A stretch of 64,000 nucleotides of DNA, from contig NZ_JACYXF010000002.1 in the NCBI RefSeq assembly GCF_015352985.1, positions 124,001 to 188,000 on the forward strand, read 5' to 3'. The DNA is from Noviherbaspirillum malthae (lineage in GTDB: Bacteria; Pseudomonadota; Gammaproteobacteria; Burkholderiales; Burkholderiaceae_D). The number at the start of each line of letters is the position of its first letter. Position 1 is the first letter of the stretch. A program made the position numbers and the translations under genes. The notes under the pieces are model-generated. The model had not been told where the DNA came from. It was given only the letters and a program-made list of their open reading frames with translations, and made no database searches. Below are positions 17,223 to 28,069 of the stretch, piece by piece.

Positions 17223-19037
17223 TCAGAACCAGGCGTCCTGCATGTCGAGCGTGGTGGTGTCGATACTTTCCAGCAGATCGAGCTGGGGCTGCACCTTGGG
17301 CAATTCCCACTTGAAGAAATAGGCGCAGGCCTGCAGCTTGCCCTTGTAGAAATCGGCGTCGTGGCCGGATTTGCCGACCGCAACCATTGCCTGCTGCAGC
17401 CACATCCAGGCCACCACCGCATGCCCGAAGGCTTCCAGGTAGACCGAGGCATTGGCCAGCGTCTTGTTCATGTCGCCTGCCGCATACAGGGCCTGCGTGA
17501 CCTTGGCGATCCGCTGCAGCACGGCTGCGAGCGACTGGGCGTAGGCAGCAAGTTCGGGCACTTCCGACGCCTTCGCGATGGTTTTCTGGACCTCGTCGCC
17601 AAAGGCCTTGAAGGCGGCGCCATTCTGCATCGAGACCTTGCGGCCCAGCAGGTCTAGGCCCTGGATGCCGTGCGTTCCCTCATGGATGGGGTTGAGGCGG
17701 TTGTCGCGGTAGAACTGCTCGACGTTGTACTCGCGCGTATAGCCGTAGCCGCCGTGCACCTGGATGGCCAGGCTGTTGGCTTCCAGGCACCACTGCGACG
17801 GCCAGGACTTGGCGATCGGTGTCAGGATATCGAGCAGCAGGCTGGCATGCCGCTTCGCGTCTTCGGATTCCGCCGTCTTTTCCTCGTCCACGAGGCGAGC
17901 GCAATACAGGTTGAGCGCAAGGCCGCCTTCGACATAGGACTTCTGCGCCAGCAGCATGCGCTTGACGTCGGTGTGCTGCACGATGGGAATCTGCGGCTGG
18001 GCCGGATCCTTCGCCATCGGGTGGCGGCCCTGCGGACGCTCGCGCGCATACTCGAGCGCGTGCAGATAACCGGTGTAGCCGAGCACCACCGCGCCGAGGC
18101 CGACGCCGATGCGGGCTTCGTTCATCATGTGGAACATGTTGGCGAGGCCCTTGTGCTTTTCACCTACCAGATAGCCGACCGCGCCGGCCTTGCCGCCCGG
18201 CTTGAACTTGCCTTCGCCGAAGTTGAGCAGGCAGTTGGTCGTGCCGCGATAACCCATCTTGTGGTTGAGCCCGGCCAGGACCACGTCGTTGCGTTCGCCG
18301 AGCGAGCCGTCGGCATTCACCAGCTTCTTCGGCACGATGAACAGCGAGATGCCCTTCACGCCGGGAATCAGCTTGCCGTTCTCGTCGGGCACCTTGGCCA
18401 GCACGAGGTGCACGATGTTCTCCGACAGCTCATGCTCGCCGGCGGAAATCCACATCTTGTTTCCCTTGAGCCGATAGGTGCCGTCCTCCTGCGGCTCGGC
18501 GCGCGTCACGATGTCGGACAGCGACGATCCCGCCTGCGGCTCCGACAGGCACATGGTGCCGAAGAAGCGGCCTTCCAGCATGGGCTTGACGAAGGTGTCG
18601 ATCTGCTCCGGCGTACCGCACTTGAGCAGCGTGTTGGCGTTGCCGATGGTGAGGAAGGGATAGGACGACGTGCCGACATTGGCCGCCTTGAAATAGGCGA
18701 AGCTCGCCTTCTCGATCAGCACCGGCAGCTGCATGCCGCCGTATTCATAATCCTGGCCGGCTGCCATGAGACCTGCATCGCAGAAGACTTTCAGCGCCGC
18801 CTTCACCTCGGGAATAATGTGCACGGTTTCGCCGTCGAAGTGCGGCTCTTGCTGGTCGCTCTTCTTGTTGTGCGGCGCGAACAGATCAGTGGCCACCTTT
18901 TCGCAGGTATCCATGGCTGCGGTGAAGGTTTCGCGTGAGTGGTCTGCGTAGCGGGCCCGCTTCGTGAGGGATTCGGCATCGAGCCATTCGTAGAGCAGGA
19001 AGTCGATATCGCGCCGGGAAAGGATTTTCGATTGCAT
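17223..19037 (-). CDS. Acyl-CoA dehydrogenase with C-terminal extension
   Basis: This is a 604-residue FAD enzyme. The acyl-CoA dehydrogenase core has MCLSEPQAGSSLSDI (substrate and FAD contacts) and the catalytic Glu in IHEGTHGIQ. A long C-terminal helical domain of about 120 residues matches the larger bacterial acyl-CoA dehydrogenases. It introduces the alpha-beta double bond in beta-oxidation. The frame is open far upstream to 19436, but there it overlaps the thiolase gene in another frame. MQSKILSRRDIDF at 19037 is the family-like start. It lies 155 bp behind the thiolase. Confidence 0.93.
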   Translation of the reverse strand: MQSKILSRRDIDFLLYEWLDAESLTKRARYADHSRETFTAAMDTCEKVATDLFAPHNKKSDQQEPHFDGETVHIIPEVKAALKVFCDAGLMAAGQDYEYGGMQLPVLIEKASFAYFKAANVGTSSYPFLTIGNANTLLKCGTPEQIDTFVKPMLEGRFFGTMCLSEPQAGSSLSDIVTRAEPQEDGTYRLKGNKMWISAGEHELSENIVHLVLAKVPDENGKLIPGVKGISLFIVPKKLVNADGSLGERNDVVLAGLNHKMGYRGTTNCLLNFGEGKFKPGGKAGAVGYLVGEKHKGLANMFHMMNEARIGVGLGAVVLGYTGYLHALEYARERPQGRHPMAKDPAQPQIPIVQHTDVKRMLLAQKSYVEGGLALNLYCARLVDEEKTAESEDAKRHASLLLDILTPIAKSWPSQWCLEANSLAIQVHGGYGYTREYNVEQFYRDNRLNPIHEGTHGIQGLDLLGRKVSMQNGAAFKAFGDEVQKTIAKASEVPELAAYAQSLAAVLQRIAKVTQALYAAGDMNKTLANASVYLEAFGHAVVAWMWLQQAMVAVGKSGHDADFYKGKLQACAYFFKWELPKVQPQLDLLESIDTTTLDMQDAWF

Positions 19038-19192
19038 GATAAGCCCCGCGCAGCGCCGGCAGGAGCGGCGCTGCGTTTCAAGTTTCAATAAGCCGTTGTC
19101 AGGAAGATGGACATTGCCATGTCCGGTCCAAAGACGCAGAAATAAGTGCAGAAATGCATGTGGGCGCCGCAGCGCCCACAGTGTCGATTCCC

Positions 19193-20371
19193 TTAGACCA
19201 CTTCGAACAGGCCGGCAGCACCCTGTCCGCCGCCGATGCACATGGTGACCACCACGTACTTGGCGCCGCGCCGCTTGCCTTCGATCAGCGCATGGCCGGT
19301 CAGGCGGGCGCCCGATACGCCATAGGGATGGCCAACGGCGATCGCACCGCCGTTGACATTCAGGCGGTCGGCGGGAATGCCGAGCTTGTCGCGGCAGTAC
19401 AGCACCTGCACGGCAAAGGCTTCGTTCAGTTCCCACAGGCCGATGTCCTCGACCTTCAGGCCGGCCTTCTTCAGCAGCTTGGGAATGGCGAACACGGGAC
19501 CGATACCCATTTCATCCGGCTCGCAGCCGGCAATCGCGAAACCGCGGTAGATACCCAGCGGCTGCAGGCCCTTCTGTTCGGCAAGCTTGCTGTTCATGAC
19601 GATGGCCACCGAAGCGCCGTCGGAGAACTGGCTGGCATTGCCTGCCGTGATCACGCCGCCGGGAATCGCGGTACGGATCTTGGAGACGCCTTCCATCGTG
19701 GTGTCGGCACGGATGCCTTCATCGGCGGAAATCGTGACTTCGCGCGTCAGCAGCATGCCGCTGTCCTTGTCGGCGACGCCCATGATGGTGGTCATCGGCA
19801 CGATTTCATCGTTGAACTTGCCGGCGGCCTGGGCAGCGGCGGCGCGCTGCTGGCTCTGCACGCCGTATTCGTCCTGGCGCTCCTTGCTTATGTTGTAGCG
19901 CTTGGCGACCGTCTCGGCAGTCTGCAGCATCGGCCAGTAGATTTCCGGCTTGTTCTGCTTGAGCCAGACTTCGGCCAGCATGTGGGAATTGGCTTCGTTC
20001 TGCACGCAGGAAATCGACTCCACGCCGCCTGCCGCATAGATGTCGCCTTCGCCGGCGATGACGCGCTGCGCCGCCGTGGCAATGGTCTGCAGGCCGGACG
20101 AGCAGAAGCGGTTGATGGTCATGCCGGCGGTGGTGACGGGGCAGCCGGCGCGCAACGCGATCTGGCGCGCGATGTTGCTGCCGGTGGCGCCTTCGGGCGT
20201 GGCGCAGCCCATGATCACGTCTTCGACTTCGCCCGCCTCGATCTTGGCGCGCTCGATGGCGGCCTTGAGCACGTGACCGCCCATGGTGGCGCCGTGCGTC
20301 ATGTTGAAGGCACCTTTCCAGGATTTGGCCAGGCCGGTGCGGGCTGTGGATACGATGACGGCGTCAGTCAT
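19193..20371 (-). CDS. Acetyl-CoA C-acyltransferase (thiolase)
   Basis: This 392-residue thiolase I/II enzyme has the acyl-accepting cysteine in [11 protein letters not shown] (about residue 88), the [14 protein letters not shown] motif and the second cysteine in [12 protein letters not shown]. It cleaves 3-ketoacyl-CoA in beta-oxidation, or runs the condensation in reverse. It is the first gene of the minus-strand acyl-CoA row; a possible operator lies about 105 bp upstream. No enoyl-CoA hydratase or acyl-CoA ligase is in this row, so these must be encoded elsewhere. Confidence 0.94.
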   Translation of the reverse strand: MTDAVIVSTARTGLAKSWKGAFNMTHGATMGGHVLKAAIERAKIEAGEVEDVIMGCATPEGATGSNIARQIALRAGCPVTTAGMTINRFCSSGLQTIATAAQRVIAGEGDIYAAGGVESISCVQNEANSHMLAEVWLKQNKPEIYWPMLQTAETVAKRYNISKERQDEYGVQSQQRAAAAQAAGKFNDEIVPMTTIMGVADKDSGMLLTREVTISADEGIRADTTMEGVSKIRTAIPGGVITAGNASQFSDGASVAIVMNSKLAEQKGLQPLGIYRGFAIAGCEPDEMGIGPVFAIPKLLKKAGLKVEDIGLWELNEAFAVQVLYCRDKLGIPADRLNVNGGAIAVGHPYGVSGARLTGHALIEGKRRGAKYVVVTMCIGGGQGAAGLFEVV

Positions 20372-20695
20372 TTGAGGCTCCTTGAGTTGAATTGTGGATG
20401 TTCGAATCTGTGCTCGAGCTTGCGTTTTAATCTGGCGAAGATCTTTTTGTATTTCGAGAATAGCACAGTTTTAGCACGATCGTTCGTAAAAGATAAGACT
20501 TTCATCAAGGCCTCCAGGATCGCGGTATACCGCAATCCGGTTTTCCTGATTTTGCTTTCAAACAAGCATTCCATGTAAGTTTCTGTAAGTTTGAAGCAAG
20601 CGTCGCGTAAGGTTCGGGTCGCACACTCCAATCGTGCAATATGGGCAAGAAGCTTTGCACATGAATATTAATTATTTGAGTTTGAGGAGATAAGC
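20372..20695. other. Divergent intergenic region, thiolase / MFS transporter
   Basis: About 320 AT-richer bases lie between two divergent genes and should hold both promoters. On the plus side GAGGAG precedes the transporter ATG by six bases. An 87-codon minus-strand frame spans most of it but has no Shine-Dalgarno or recognisable family features, so I treat it as non-coding. Confidence 0.5.
20476..20483. promoter_or_regulatory. Short palindrome ACGATCGT, possible regulator site
   Basis: A perfect 8-bp palindrome with partial symmetry outside it (GCACGATCGTTCGT) lies about 105 bp upstream of the thiolase gene, in an AT-rich surround. TetR-type regulators commonly control such acyl-CoA rows, but no regulator gene is next to it. 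This is a weak candidate. Confidence 0.25.
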
Positions 20696-22360
20696 ATGGC
20701 GACAGTACAGACTACGACTGCACGCGGCATGACGGCGGAGGAACGGAAAGTCATTTTCGCATCTTCGCTCGGGACGGTATTCGAGTGGTACGACTTTTAT
20801 CTGTATGGTTCACTGGCCGCGATTATCGCGAAGCAGTTCTTTGCCGGTACCGACCCGAATACGGCGTTCATTTTCGCGTTGCTGGCATTTGCCGCGGGCT
20901 TCATCGTCCGCCCGTTCGGCGCATTGGTCTTCGGTCGCCTCGGCGACATGATCGGCCGCAAATACACCTTCCTGGTCACTATCCTGATTATGGGCGTCTC
21001 GACGTTCATCGTCGGCCTGCTGCCCAACTACGCATCGATCGGCATTGCGGCTCCGATCATCCTGATCACGCTGCGTATCCTGCAGGGCCTGGCGCTCGGC
21101 GGCGAATATGGCGGCGCGGCAACCTACGTTGCCGAGCATGCTCCGCACGGACGCCGCGGCGCCTACACCGCCTGGATCCAGACCACTGCGACACTGGGTC
21201 TGTTCCTGTCGCTGATGGTGATCCTGGGTACTCGTACCGCCGTCGGTGAAGCCGCATTTGCCGACTGGGGCTGGCGCGTTCCCTTCCTGGTGTCGGTATT
21301 CCTGCTGGCCATTTCCGTCTGGATCCGCCTGTCGATGAATGAATCGCCGGCGTTTGCCAAGATGAAAGCCGAAGGCAAGACATCGAAGGCACCTCTGGCC
21401 GAGTCCTTCGGTCAGTGGAAGAACCTGAAGATCGTCATCCTGGCGCTGATCGGCCTGACAGCCGGCCAGGCAGTCGTCTGGTACACCGGCCAGTTCTATG
21501 CGCTGTTCTTCCTGACGCAGACACTGAAGGTTGATGGTGCAACGGCCAACCTGCTGATCGCCGCTTCGCTGGTCATCGGCACACCGTTCTTCATCATCTT
21601 CGGGACGCTCTCGGACAAGATCGGCCGCAAGCCCATCATTCTCGGCGGCTGCCTGATCGCTGCAGTAACTTACTTCCCGATCTTCCACGCTCTGACCCAC
21701 TATGCCAACCCGGCCCTGGAAAACGCGATCAAGAACGCACCGGTGGTGGTGACTGCCGATCCGGCCGACTGCCAGTTCCAGTTCAACCCGACCGGCACCA
21801 AGAAGTTCACGTCTTCCTGCGACATCGTGAAGGCAAAACTGGCGGCTGCCTCGGTGAACTACTCCAACGAAGCCGCACCTGCCGGCACCGTTGCATCTGT
21901 CAAGATCGGCGACAAGGTCATCCCGTCGTACAGCGCAAACGGCCTGTCGAAGGACGATGCCGCAGCCAAGGAAAAGGCCTTCTCGAAGGACGTGGCTGAC
22001 GCCATCAAGGCAGCCGGCTATCCGACCAAGGCTGATCCGGCCCAGATGAACAAGGGCATGGTTCTGCTGCTGCTGGTCATCCTAGTGATCTACGTGACCA
22101 TGGTCTACGGTCCGATCGCTGCCATGCTGGTCGAAATGTTCCCGACCCGCATCCGCTACACCTCGATGTCCCTGCCCTACCATATCGGCAACGGCTGGTT
22201 CGGCGGTCTGCTGCCCACCACGGCGTTTGCTCTGGTTGCCTTCAAGGGCGACATCTACTACGGTCTGTGGTATCCGATCATCATCGCGCTGGTCACGGTA
22301 GTCATCGGCATGCTGTTCGTCCGCGAGTCCAAGGACAACGACATCTACGCTGCGGACTAA
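20696..22360 (+). CDS. MFS transporter, metabolite:H+ symporter (MHS) type with a large loop
   Basis: The 554-residue transporter has 12 predicted membrane segments and the MHS features [15 protein letters not shown] (helix 1), [13 protein letters not shown] (loop 2-3 signature), [11 protein letters not shown] and [11 protein letters not shown] (loop 8-9). Between about residues 345 and 445 it carries an extra hydrophilic loop with two cysteines, Lys/Ala-rich and not seen in the 430-residue members such as ProP or KgtP. MHS members carry organic acids or osmolytes with protons; the substrate is not clear. GAGGAG precedes the ATG. A terminator follows the gene. Confidence 0.9.
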   Translation: MATVQTTTARGMTAEERKVIFASSLGTVFEWYDFYLYGSLAAIIAKQFFAGTDPNTAFIFALLAFAAGFIVRPFGALVFGRLGDMIGRKYTFLVTILIMGVSTFIVGLLPNYASIGIAAPIILITLRILQGLALGGEYGGAATYVAEHAPHGRRGAYTAWIQTTATLGLFLSLMVILGTRTAVGEAAFADWGWRVPFLVSVFLLAISVWIRLSMNESPAFAKMKAEGKTSKAPLAESFGQWKNLKIVILALIGLTAGQAVVWYTGQFYALFFLTQTLKVDGATANLLIAASLVIGTPFFIIFGTLSDKIGRKPIILGGCLIAAVTYFPIFHALTHYANPALENAIKNAPVVVTADPADCQFQFNPTGTKKFTSSCDIVKAKLAAASVNYSNEAAPAGTVASVKIGDKVIPSYSANGLSKDDAAAKEKAFSKDVADAIKAAGYPTKADPAQMNKGMVLLLLVILVIYVTMVYGPIAAMLVEMFPTRIRYTSMSLPYHIGNGWFGGLLPTTAFALVAFKGDIYYGLWYPIIIALVTVVIGMLFVRESKDNDIYAAD

Positions 22361-22374
22361 ACGCCAAAGCATCG

Positions 22375-22397
22375 CCCGGCATGCAATGCATGCCGGG
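22375..22397. repeat. Perfect inverted repeat, 11-bp arms with one centre base
   Basis: The arms CCCGGCATGCA and TGCATGCCGGG flank a single A, 15 bases past the MFS stop. It is followed at once by a second, T-tailed hairpin. It may help protect or end the MFS transcript. Confidence 0.7.
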
Positions 22398-22411
22398 AAG
22401 CATCAAACCCG

Positions 22412-22440
22412 ACCGCCTGCCTGCCAGGCGGTTTTCTTTT
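22412..22440 (+). terminator. Rho-independent terminator after the MFS gene
   Basis: Stem ACCGCCTG / CAGGCGGT with a five-base loop, followed by TTTCTTTT. It lies between the MFS and purT genes, so purT should have its own promoter. Confidence 0.85.
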
Positions 22441-22560
22441 GGGCATGGCCTGACGGATCAAGCCGACTGCCAAGGCGGCGCAAGTTTGGTATTGTCGCGG
22501 TTTGAATCCATTCAAGCAGAATCCTCCCGTTTATTTTCAACACTCTTATTTCGCCCTATC

Positions 22561-23772
22561 ATGAACAGACCCATCCGCCTCGGCACACCGCTTTCCCCGT
22601 CCGCAGTCAAAGTGATGCTGCTAGGCTCGGGTGAACTCGGCAAGGAAGTCATCATCGCGCTGCAGCGGCTCGGCGCGGAAGTCATTGCCGTGGACCGCTA
22701 TGCGGGCGCGCCCGGCCACCAGGTCGCACACCGCTCCCATGTGATCGACATGACCGACCCCGCCGCGCTGACGGCACTCATCGAACACGAAGCGCCGCAT
22801 CTCGTCGTGCCGGAAATCGAGGCGATTGCCACGCCGGCGCTGATCGAACTCGAAAAGAAAGGGAACGTCACCTTCATCCCCACGGCGCGCGCCGCATGGC
22901 TGACCATGAACCGCGAAGGCATCCGCCGGTTGGCAGCGGAAACCCTGGGCTTGCCGACCTCGCCCTACCGCTTCGCCGACAGCCTGGAAGAACTGAAGGC
23001 CGCCTGCGACGCCGTCGGCTTTCCCTGCGTGGTGAAGCCGGTGATGTCGTCGTCGGGCAAGGGGCAGTCCAAGGTCGACCATGCGGGCGAAGTCGACGAA
23101 GCGTGGCGCTACGCCGCTTCCGGCAGCCGGGTCGATGCGGGACGCGTCATCGTGGAAGGCTTCATCGATTTCGATTATGAAATCACCCAGCTGACCGTGC
23201 GCGCACTGGATGCGCAAGGCGAGACCGTAACCCATTTCTGCGAGCCGATCGGGCATGTGCAGGAAAAAGGCGATTACATCGAATCCTGGCAGCCGCATGC
23301 CATGCCGGCCATGGCCATCGCGAAGGCGCGCGATATCGCGAAGAAGGTAACCGACGATCTCGGCGGGCTGGGGCTGTTCGGGGTGGAGCTTTTCGTCAAG
23401 GGCGACATGGTATGGTTTTCCGAAGTCAGCCCTCGCCCGCATGACACCGGCATGGTGACGATGGCGAGCCAGCGCCAAAGCGAATTCGAACTGCATGCGA
23501 AGGCCATCCTCGGCCTGCCGGTCGATGTGTCGCTGCAGTCGCCGGCCGCCTCGGCCGTGATCTATGGCCGGCATGAAGCCAAGGGCATTGCCTTCGAAGG
23601 CGTGGCGGAAGCGCTTGCCGTTCCGGGCACCGATATCCGGCTGTTCGGCAAGCCGGAGTCCTTTGCCCGCCGCCGCATGGGCGTGGCGCTGGCGACCGCA
23701 TCCGACACCGATACGGCGCGTCGCCTCGCCAAGGAAGCGGCTGCAAAGGTGCGGCCTGTCGTGCCCAATTGA
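22561..23772 (+). CDS. purT: Formate-dependent phosphoribosylglycinamide formyltransferase
   Basis: This 403-residue ATP-grasp enzyme makes formyl-GAR from GAR, formate and ATP, the folate-independent step of purine synthesis. It has [18 protein letters not shown] at the N-terminus, [15 protein letters not shown] in the ATP-grasp core, and [13 protein letters not shown]. The frame is open upstream, but [13 protein letters not shown] at 22561 matches the family start. It is a single gene behind the MFS terminator and converges on the acylase gene (6-bp gap). Confidence 0.95.
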   Translation: MNRPIRLGTPLSPSAVKVMLLGSGELGKEVIIALQRLGAEVIAVDRYAGAPGHQVAHRSHVIDMTDPAALTALIEHEAPHLVVPEIEAIATPALIELEKKGNVTFIPTARAAWLTMNREGIRRLAAETLGLPTSPYRFADSLEELKAACDAVGFPCVVKPVMSSSGKGQSKVDHAGEVDEAWRYAASGSRVDAGRVIVEGFIDFDYEITQLTVRALDAQGETVTHFCEPIGHVQEKGDYIESWQPHAMPAMAIAKARDIAKKVTDDLGGLGLFGVELFVKGDMVWFSEVSPRPHDTGMVTMASQRQSEFELHAKAILGLPVDVSLQSPAASAVIYGRHEAKGIAFEGVAEALAVPGTDIRLFGKPESFARRRMGVALATASDTDTARRLAKEAAAKVRPVVPN

Positions 23773-23778
23773 CTCTGT

Positions 23779-26226
23779 TTAGCCGGGCGTCAGCTTCAGG
23801 ACGCCGACGCTGCCTTTTTCCACAGCCGGGCGCCGGGTCTTCAACGGGATATATTGCACGTCGACCCAGCGCTGGGAGAGATTTCGGTACAGCGGTGACA
23901 GCAGGTTGCCGGACTGCCCGGTCGAATGAATGAAGCGCGAGTTTTCCAGGTCAGCAAGGTCGTAGATTGCCCGCAAACTGGCTGCGTGGCGGTTGGCGAA
24001 CGGCTCCTTGTCATCGCGCAGGCTGTATCTGCCGACGTTGACGGTATGCGTATCGCCCGGTGACGGCACCCGGATATCGAAGAATCGCGCAAGGAAATCA
24101 ACCTTCGAGAAAGGACGGTGCTCGGAGCGCGCGACATGGGCGTCGCCCCAGCGCCACTTATCCATGTCGCTCCCGTAACGTCTCTCAAGATCGGCCAAGC
24201 TGACTTCCAGCGCGGTCGACAGCAGTTCTGCGCAGGTCTGCGGCTTTTCATCGGCGGGCTTGCTCACATCCGCGCACCACCTGCCCTGCCCCTGCCTGTC
24301 GAACAGGACATTCACTGTCGACTGCTGGACGTTGCGGTGCTCGAAATAATCCTTCATCAGCGCCTCTCCCAGTTCATCGCGGAAAATTTCGCTCGAGATT
24401 TCCCGCATCCAGGCGCTGTAGATCAGCGCGGCTGTACTGTCCGTCCGCATTTCTCCATTCCAGTTCGCGAGCAGCCCGAGCGCCGCGCGGGCGCGTTCCG
24501 ATCTCGGCGCCGTCTTGCGCAGCAGCGGAAGCACTTCCCGGGCGGCCAGCGAGACGTCATCTTTCTGCATCTGCGCGAAGCTGTCCAGGCTGTGCCTGGG
24601 CGTTCCTTCCAGAAGGAAATGGATGCGGTCGGCGCGGTACGGCATGCTCCATTCGCTCGTCAGAAAGTGCTTGTAGCCGGGTCCGACGATCTTGTGATTA
24701 GCGGTGACGATCTTTCCGGTTGGGGGATTGAATTCCTGCGGCAGGTCGCGGAAGGAAAGAAAGCCGTCCCAGTCGTAGCGCGCATCCCAGCCCGGTGCCG
24801 GCGCAAGGCCTTTCAAGTCGTTTTCCGGCTTGCGGACCGGCACCCTGCCCGCGGCGACGAAACCGATATTGCCATCGACATCGGCATAGACCATGTTCTG
24901 ATGCGGCGACGTAAATTCGGCCGCCCCTGCCAGGAACTGCTCCCAGCTGGCGGCATGGTTGATCTTCATGCCGGCCTGCAGCGTCATGTCATCGGCACGC
25001 AAGGCGGTCCAGGCAAACGAGACCGCGTATTTCTTTGCATCGAGCGCACTGCGGTCGACTACCGGCAGCGCGCCGCTGATGACCGGACCGTGGCGGGTCT
25101 CGCGCACCGTCAGCTGCTGGTCCGGCGCGCCCTTGACCTTGATGGTCTCATTGCGCACGGTGAATGCCGCCCAGCCATCGGGCGTCTGGTATTGCGCGGC
25201 GTTGTCCGGGTCGATCCGCTCGATGTACAAGTCCTGCACGTCAGATGCGGTATTGGTGAATGCCCATGCGATCCGGCTGTTGCGCCCGAGGACCACGCTC
25301 GGTATGCCGGGCAGGGTTGCACCGACCACATCGAAGCCCGGCGCGGAAAGATGGGCGAAATACCATAGCGCCGGCGCCGATAATCCTAGATGGGGATCAT
25401 TGGCAAGCAAGGGCTTGCCTGTGGCGGACAAGGCTCCGCTGACCGCCCAGTTGTTCGAGCCCATGCCTTCCACCAGCGAAGGCGGTGCGATGGCGGCGAT
25501 TTTCGTCAGTTCGCCGGCAATGGTCATCATGTCGCCGTACATGAGGGTGTAATCCCGGGTTTCGAGCACCGGGTCGCCGGGGTAAGGCGGAAGGAATTCG
25601 TTGATGCGGTCGAGCGGCATTCGCTGCGACAGGCGCATGCGCAGGATTTCCTGCGACCAGTTCGCACCGAGGTCCCAAGCCATCATGGTCTGCCAGCCGA
25701 TGGAATCGACGGGATGCCAGGGTTCGGGTGCCGCAGCACCGGTGAGGAGAAATTCCGGCGGCAAGGGCGACTTGCGGGTCGAAAGGTAGGCGTTCACGCC
25801 CTTTGCATACGATTCCAGTCCGGTCCGGGTTTCGGCGGACAGGTTGGCGAAAATGCGCTCCGCATTGCGGCGTACACCGAGCGTGCGCAGGAAACGGTCG
25901 GTATCGACGGCGTTGGGACCAAGGATTTCAGCCATGCGCCCGGCAGCGATGCGGCGGTTCATTTCCATTTGCCACAGCCTGTCCTGAGCATGCACGAAAC
26001 CGAGCGCGAAATAGGCATCCTGCTCCGATTTCGCATAGATATGCGGGATGCCTTCCGCATCGCGCACAATGTCTACCTCGGCCTGCACGCCGCTGAGCCG
26101 TATCGTTCCATCGACGGCCGGCTGGCTCGCCGACCGGTACCAGAAGGCGGCCGCAAGCGCAGCGGCCAAGAGAAAGGCCAGCAGCAAACCCGCGGCGCGG
26201 GCAACTTTTCTTGATGTTGTTGTCAT
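23779..26226 (-). CDS. Penicillin-acylase-family Ntn hydrolase (possible acyl-homoserine-lactone acylase)
   Basis: The 815-residue precursor has a membrane or signal segment (residues 8-28) and an alpha chain up to the cleavage site. The beta chain starts at the nucleophile Ser257 in the motif MGSNNWAV. Family members self-cleave between Gly and Ser and act in the periplasm on penicillin G, cephalosporins or N-acyl-homoserine lactones. The substrate cannot be chosen by sequence alone. AGGAGG nine bases before the ATG at 26226 sets the start; the frame is open to 26250. It diverges from nadB across about 130 bp. Confidence 0.9.
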   Translation of the reverse strand: MTTTSRKVARAAGLLLAFLLAAALAAAFWYRSASQPAVDGTIRLSGVQAEVDIVRDAEGIPHIYAKSEQDAYFALGFVHAQDRLWQMEMNRRIAAGRMAEILGPNAVDTDRFLRTLGVRRNAERIFANLSAETRTGLESYAKGVNAYLSTRKSPLPPEFLLTGAAAPEPWHPVDSIGWQTMMAWDLGANWSQEILRMRLSQRMPLDRINEFLPPYPGDPVLETRDYTLMYGDMMTIAGELTKIAAIAPPSLVEGMGSNNWAVSGALSATGKPLLANDPHLGLSAPALWYFAHLSAPGFDVVGATLPGIPSVVLGRNSRIAWAFTNTASDVQDLYIERIDPDNAAQYQTPDGWAAFTVRNETIKVKGAPDQQLTVRETRHGPVISGALPVVDRSALDAKKYAVSFAWTALRADDMTLQAGMKINHAASWEQFLAGAAEFTSPHQNMVYADVDGNIGFVAAGRVPVRKPENDLKGLAPAPGWDARYDWDGFLSFRDLPQEFNPPTGKIVTANHKIVGPGYKHFLTSEWSMPYRADRIHFLLEGTPRHSLDSFAQMQKDDVSLAAREVLPLLRKTAPRSERARAALGLLANWNGEMRTDSTAALIYSAWMREISSEIFRDELGEALMKDYFEHRNVQQSTVNVLFDRQGQGRWCADVSKPADEKPQTCAELLSTALEVSLADLERRYGSDMDKWRWGDAHVARSEHRPFSKVDFLARFFDIRVPSPGDTHTVNVGRYSLRDDKEPFANRHAASLRAIYDLADLENSRFIHSTGQSGNLLSPLYRNLSQRWVDVQYIPLKTRRPAVEKGSVGVLKLTPG

Positions 26227-26356
26227 AAGTGTCATCCTCCTGAATTGCACGGCCGCTCCCGGGCCCTTTTCTCCGTACGCTTCAAAACCGCGTCCATTGT
26301 CAGATGGTAAGATGTGGAGTCATGTCATGAAACCGCAACAAAACCGTTCTTATCTT

Positions 26357-27976
26357 ATGAAATTTGACGTTGCCATTGTAGGAAGCGGTCTCGCCGGATT
26401 GTCCGTTGCCCTGCATCTTGCCAAAACCCGCAAGGTTGCGGTGATTTCCAAGCGTACCCTGCTCGACGGCGCCAGCAACTGGGCGCAGGGCGGCATTGCC
26501 GCCGTCCTCGATTCCGGCGACAGCCATGAGCAGCATATCGCGGATACCCTGGTTGCGGGCGCCGGCCTGTGCGATGAAACGGCGACGCGCTACATCGTCG
26601 AACACAGCCGCGCCGCGATCGAATGGCTGATCGAACAGGGGGTGCCGTTCACCAAGGATCCCACCGCGGAACTCGGCTACCACCTGACGCGCGAAGGCGG
26701 CCACAGCCAGCGGCGCATCATCCACGCGGCCGATGCAACCGGCCATGCGGTCCAGGTCACGCTGGAAGAGAAAGCACGGGCCCATCCGAACATCACGATA
26801 CTCGAGCATCATTACGCCATCGACCTGATCAAGTCCGACAAGCTCGACGGCACTGCTCCCGCCACAGCTCCCCGCAGCACACCCTGCTGCGTCGGACTGT
26901 ATGTGCAGGATGTCAATTCCGGCAAGGTGATGACGCTTGCGGCCGACCAGACGGTGCTGGCTACCGGCGGCGCAGGCAAGGTGTATCTCTACACCACCAA
27001 TCCGGATACCGCCACCGGCGACGGCATCGCGATGGCCTGGCGGGCCGGCTGCCGCGTCGCCAACATGGAGTTCATCCAGTTCCATCCGACCTGCCTCTAT
27101 CATCCGTATGCCAAATCCTTCCTGATCAGCGAGGCCGTGCGTGGCGAAGGCGGGCTGCTGAAACTGCCGGATACGGCGGGCGCGGCGGCCGGCCAGCGTT
27201 TCATGGAGTGGCATGACGAGCGGGCGGAACTGGCGCCGCGCGACGTGGTGGCGCGCGCCATCGACTTCGAAATCAAGAAGCGCGGCCTGGATCATGTCGA
27301 CCTCGATATCAGCCACCAGCCGCCGGAATTCCTGAAGGAGCATTTCCCGACGATCTATGCGCGCTGCCTGGAATTCGGCATCGATATCACCAAGCAGCCG
27401 ATTCCGGTGGTGCCGGCCGCGCACTATACCTGCGGCGGAGTGGTGACCGACTCCATGGGCCGCACCGACCTGCCGGGCCTGTATGCCGTCGGAGAGACCG
27501 CCTATACCGGCCTGCACGGCGCCAACCGCCTGGCCAGCAATTCGCTATTGGAATGCCTGGTGCTCGGCCGCGCGGCGGCGCAGCACATTGAGCAGCAGCC
27601 GAAGCCGCGGTCCCTGCCCTTGCCGGCCTGGGACGAGAGCCGGGTGACGGATGCGGACGAGGAAGTGGTGATTGCGCACAACTGGGACGAACTGCGGCGC
27701 TTCATGTGGAATTACGTCGGCATCGTGCGCACCACGAAGCGCCTGGAGCGCGCTCAGCACCGCATCCGCCTGCTGCGCGAAGAGATCTACGAGTACTACT
27801 CGCATTTCCGCATCACCCGCGACCTGCTGGAACTGCGCAATCTGGTCGATGTGGCTTCAATGATCGTAGAAAGCGCCCTCTCGCGCCGCGAGAGCCGCGG
27901 GCTGCATTACAGCCAGGATTATCCGGACACCCTGCCCAAGGCCTTGCCGACGGTGCTGCCGCCGTCGAAGCGGTAA
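26357..27976 (+). CDS. nadB: L-aspartate oxidase
   Basis: The 539-residue flavoenzyme oxidises L-aspartate to iminoaspartate, the first step of NAD synthesis. It has the FAD-binding [14 protein letters not shown] at residues 9-22, [13 protein letters not shown], the active-site stretch [11 protein letters not shown] and the family signature [18 protein letters not shown]. The frame is open upstream to 26048; [11 protein letters not shown] at 26357 is the family-like start ([10 protein letters not shown] at 26327 is a weak alternative). NadA and NadC lie just downstream on the other strand. Confidence 0.96.
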   Translation: MKFDVAIVGSGLAGLSVALHLAKTRKVAVISKRTLLDGASNWAQGGIAAVLDSGDSHEQHIADTLVAGAGLCDETATRYIVEHSRAAIEWLIEQGVPFTKDPTAELGYHLTREGGHSQRRIIHAADATGHAVQVTLEEKARAHPNITILEHHYAIDLIKSDKLDGTAPATAPRSTPCCVGLYVQDVNSGKVMTLAADQTVLATGGAGKVYLYTTNPDTATGDGIAMAWRAGCRVANMEFIQFHPTCLYHPYAKSFLISEAVRGEGGLLKLPDTAGAAAGQRFMEWHDERAELAPRDVVARAIDFEIKKRGLDHVDLDISHQPPEFLKEHFPTIYARCLEFGIDITKQPIPVVPAAHYTCGGVVTDSMGRTDLPGLYAVGETAYTGLHGANRLASNSLLECLVLGRAAAQHIEQQPKPRSLPLPAWDESRVTDADEEVVIAHNWDELRRFMWNYVGIVRTTKRLERAQHRIRLLREEIYEYYSHFRITRDLLELRNLVDVASMIVESALSRRESRGLHYSQDYPDTLPKALPTVLPPSKR

Positions 27977-28006
27977 GGATGTTGGTCAACGCAGGGGCTT
28001 AACGCA

Positions 28007-28034
28007 AAATGGCCGGTCACTCGACCGGCCATTT
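28007..28034. terminator. Bidirectional terminator between nadB and nadC
   Basis: A perfect 12-bp stem, AAATGGCCGGTC / GACCGGCCATTT, with the loop ACTC. It has A/T tails both ways and sits midway between the convergent nadB and nadC ends. Confidence 0.85.
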
Positions 28035-28069
28035 CTATTTCTCCCGTCAACGGCAGGCATGCAGCCAGT

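Noticed and set aside
17223-19436. 737-codon frame for the acyl-CoA dehydrogenase
   Set aside because: The first 133 codons overlap the thiolase gene in another frame and have Arg/Pro-rich shadow composition; the start was moved to 19037.
20368-20631. 87-codon minus-strand frame upstream of the thiolase
   Set aside because: It lies in the divergent promoter region, has no Shine-Dalgarno and no recognisable family features, and fits poorly with neighbouring codon use.
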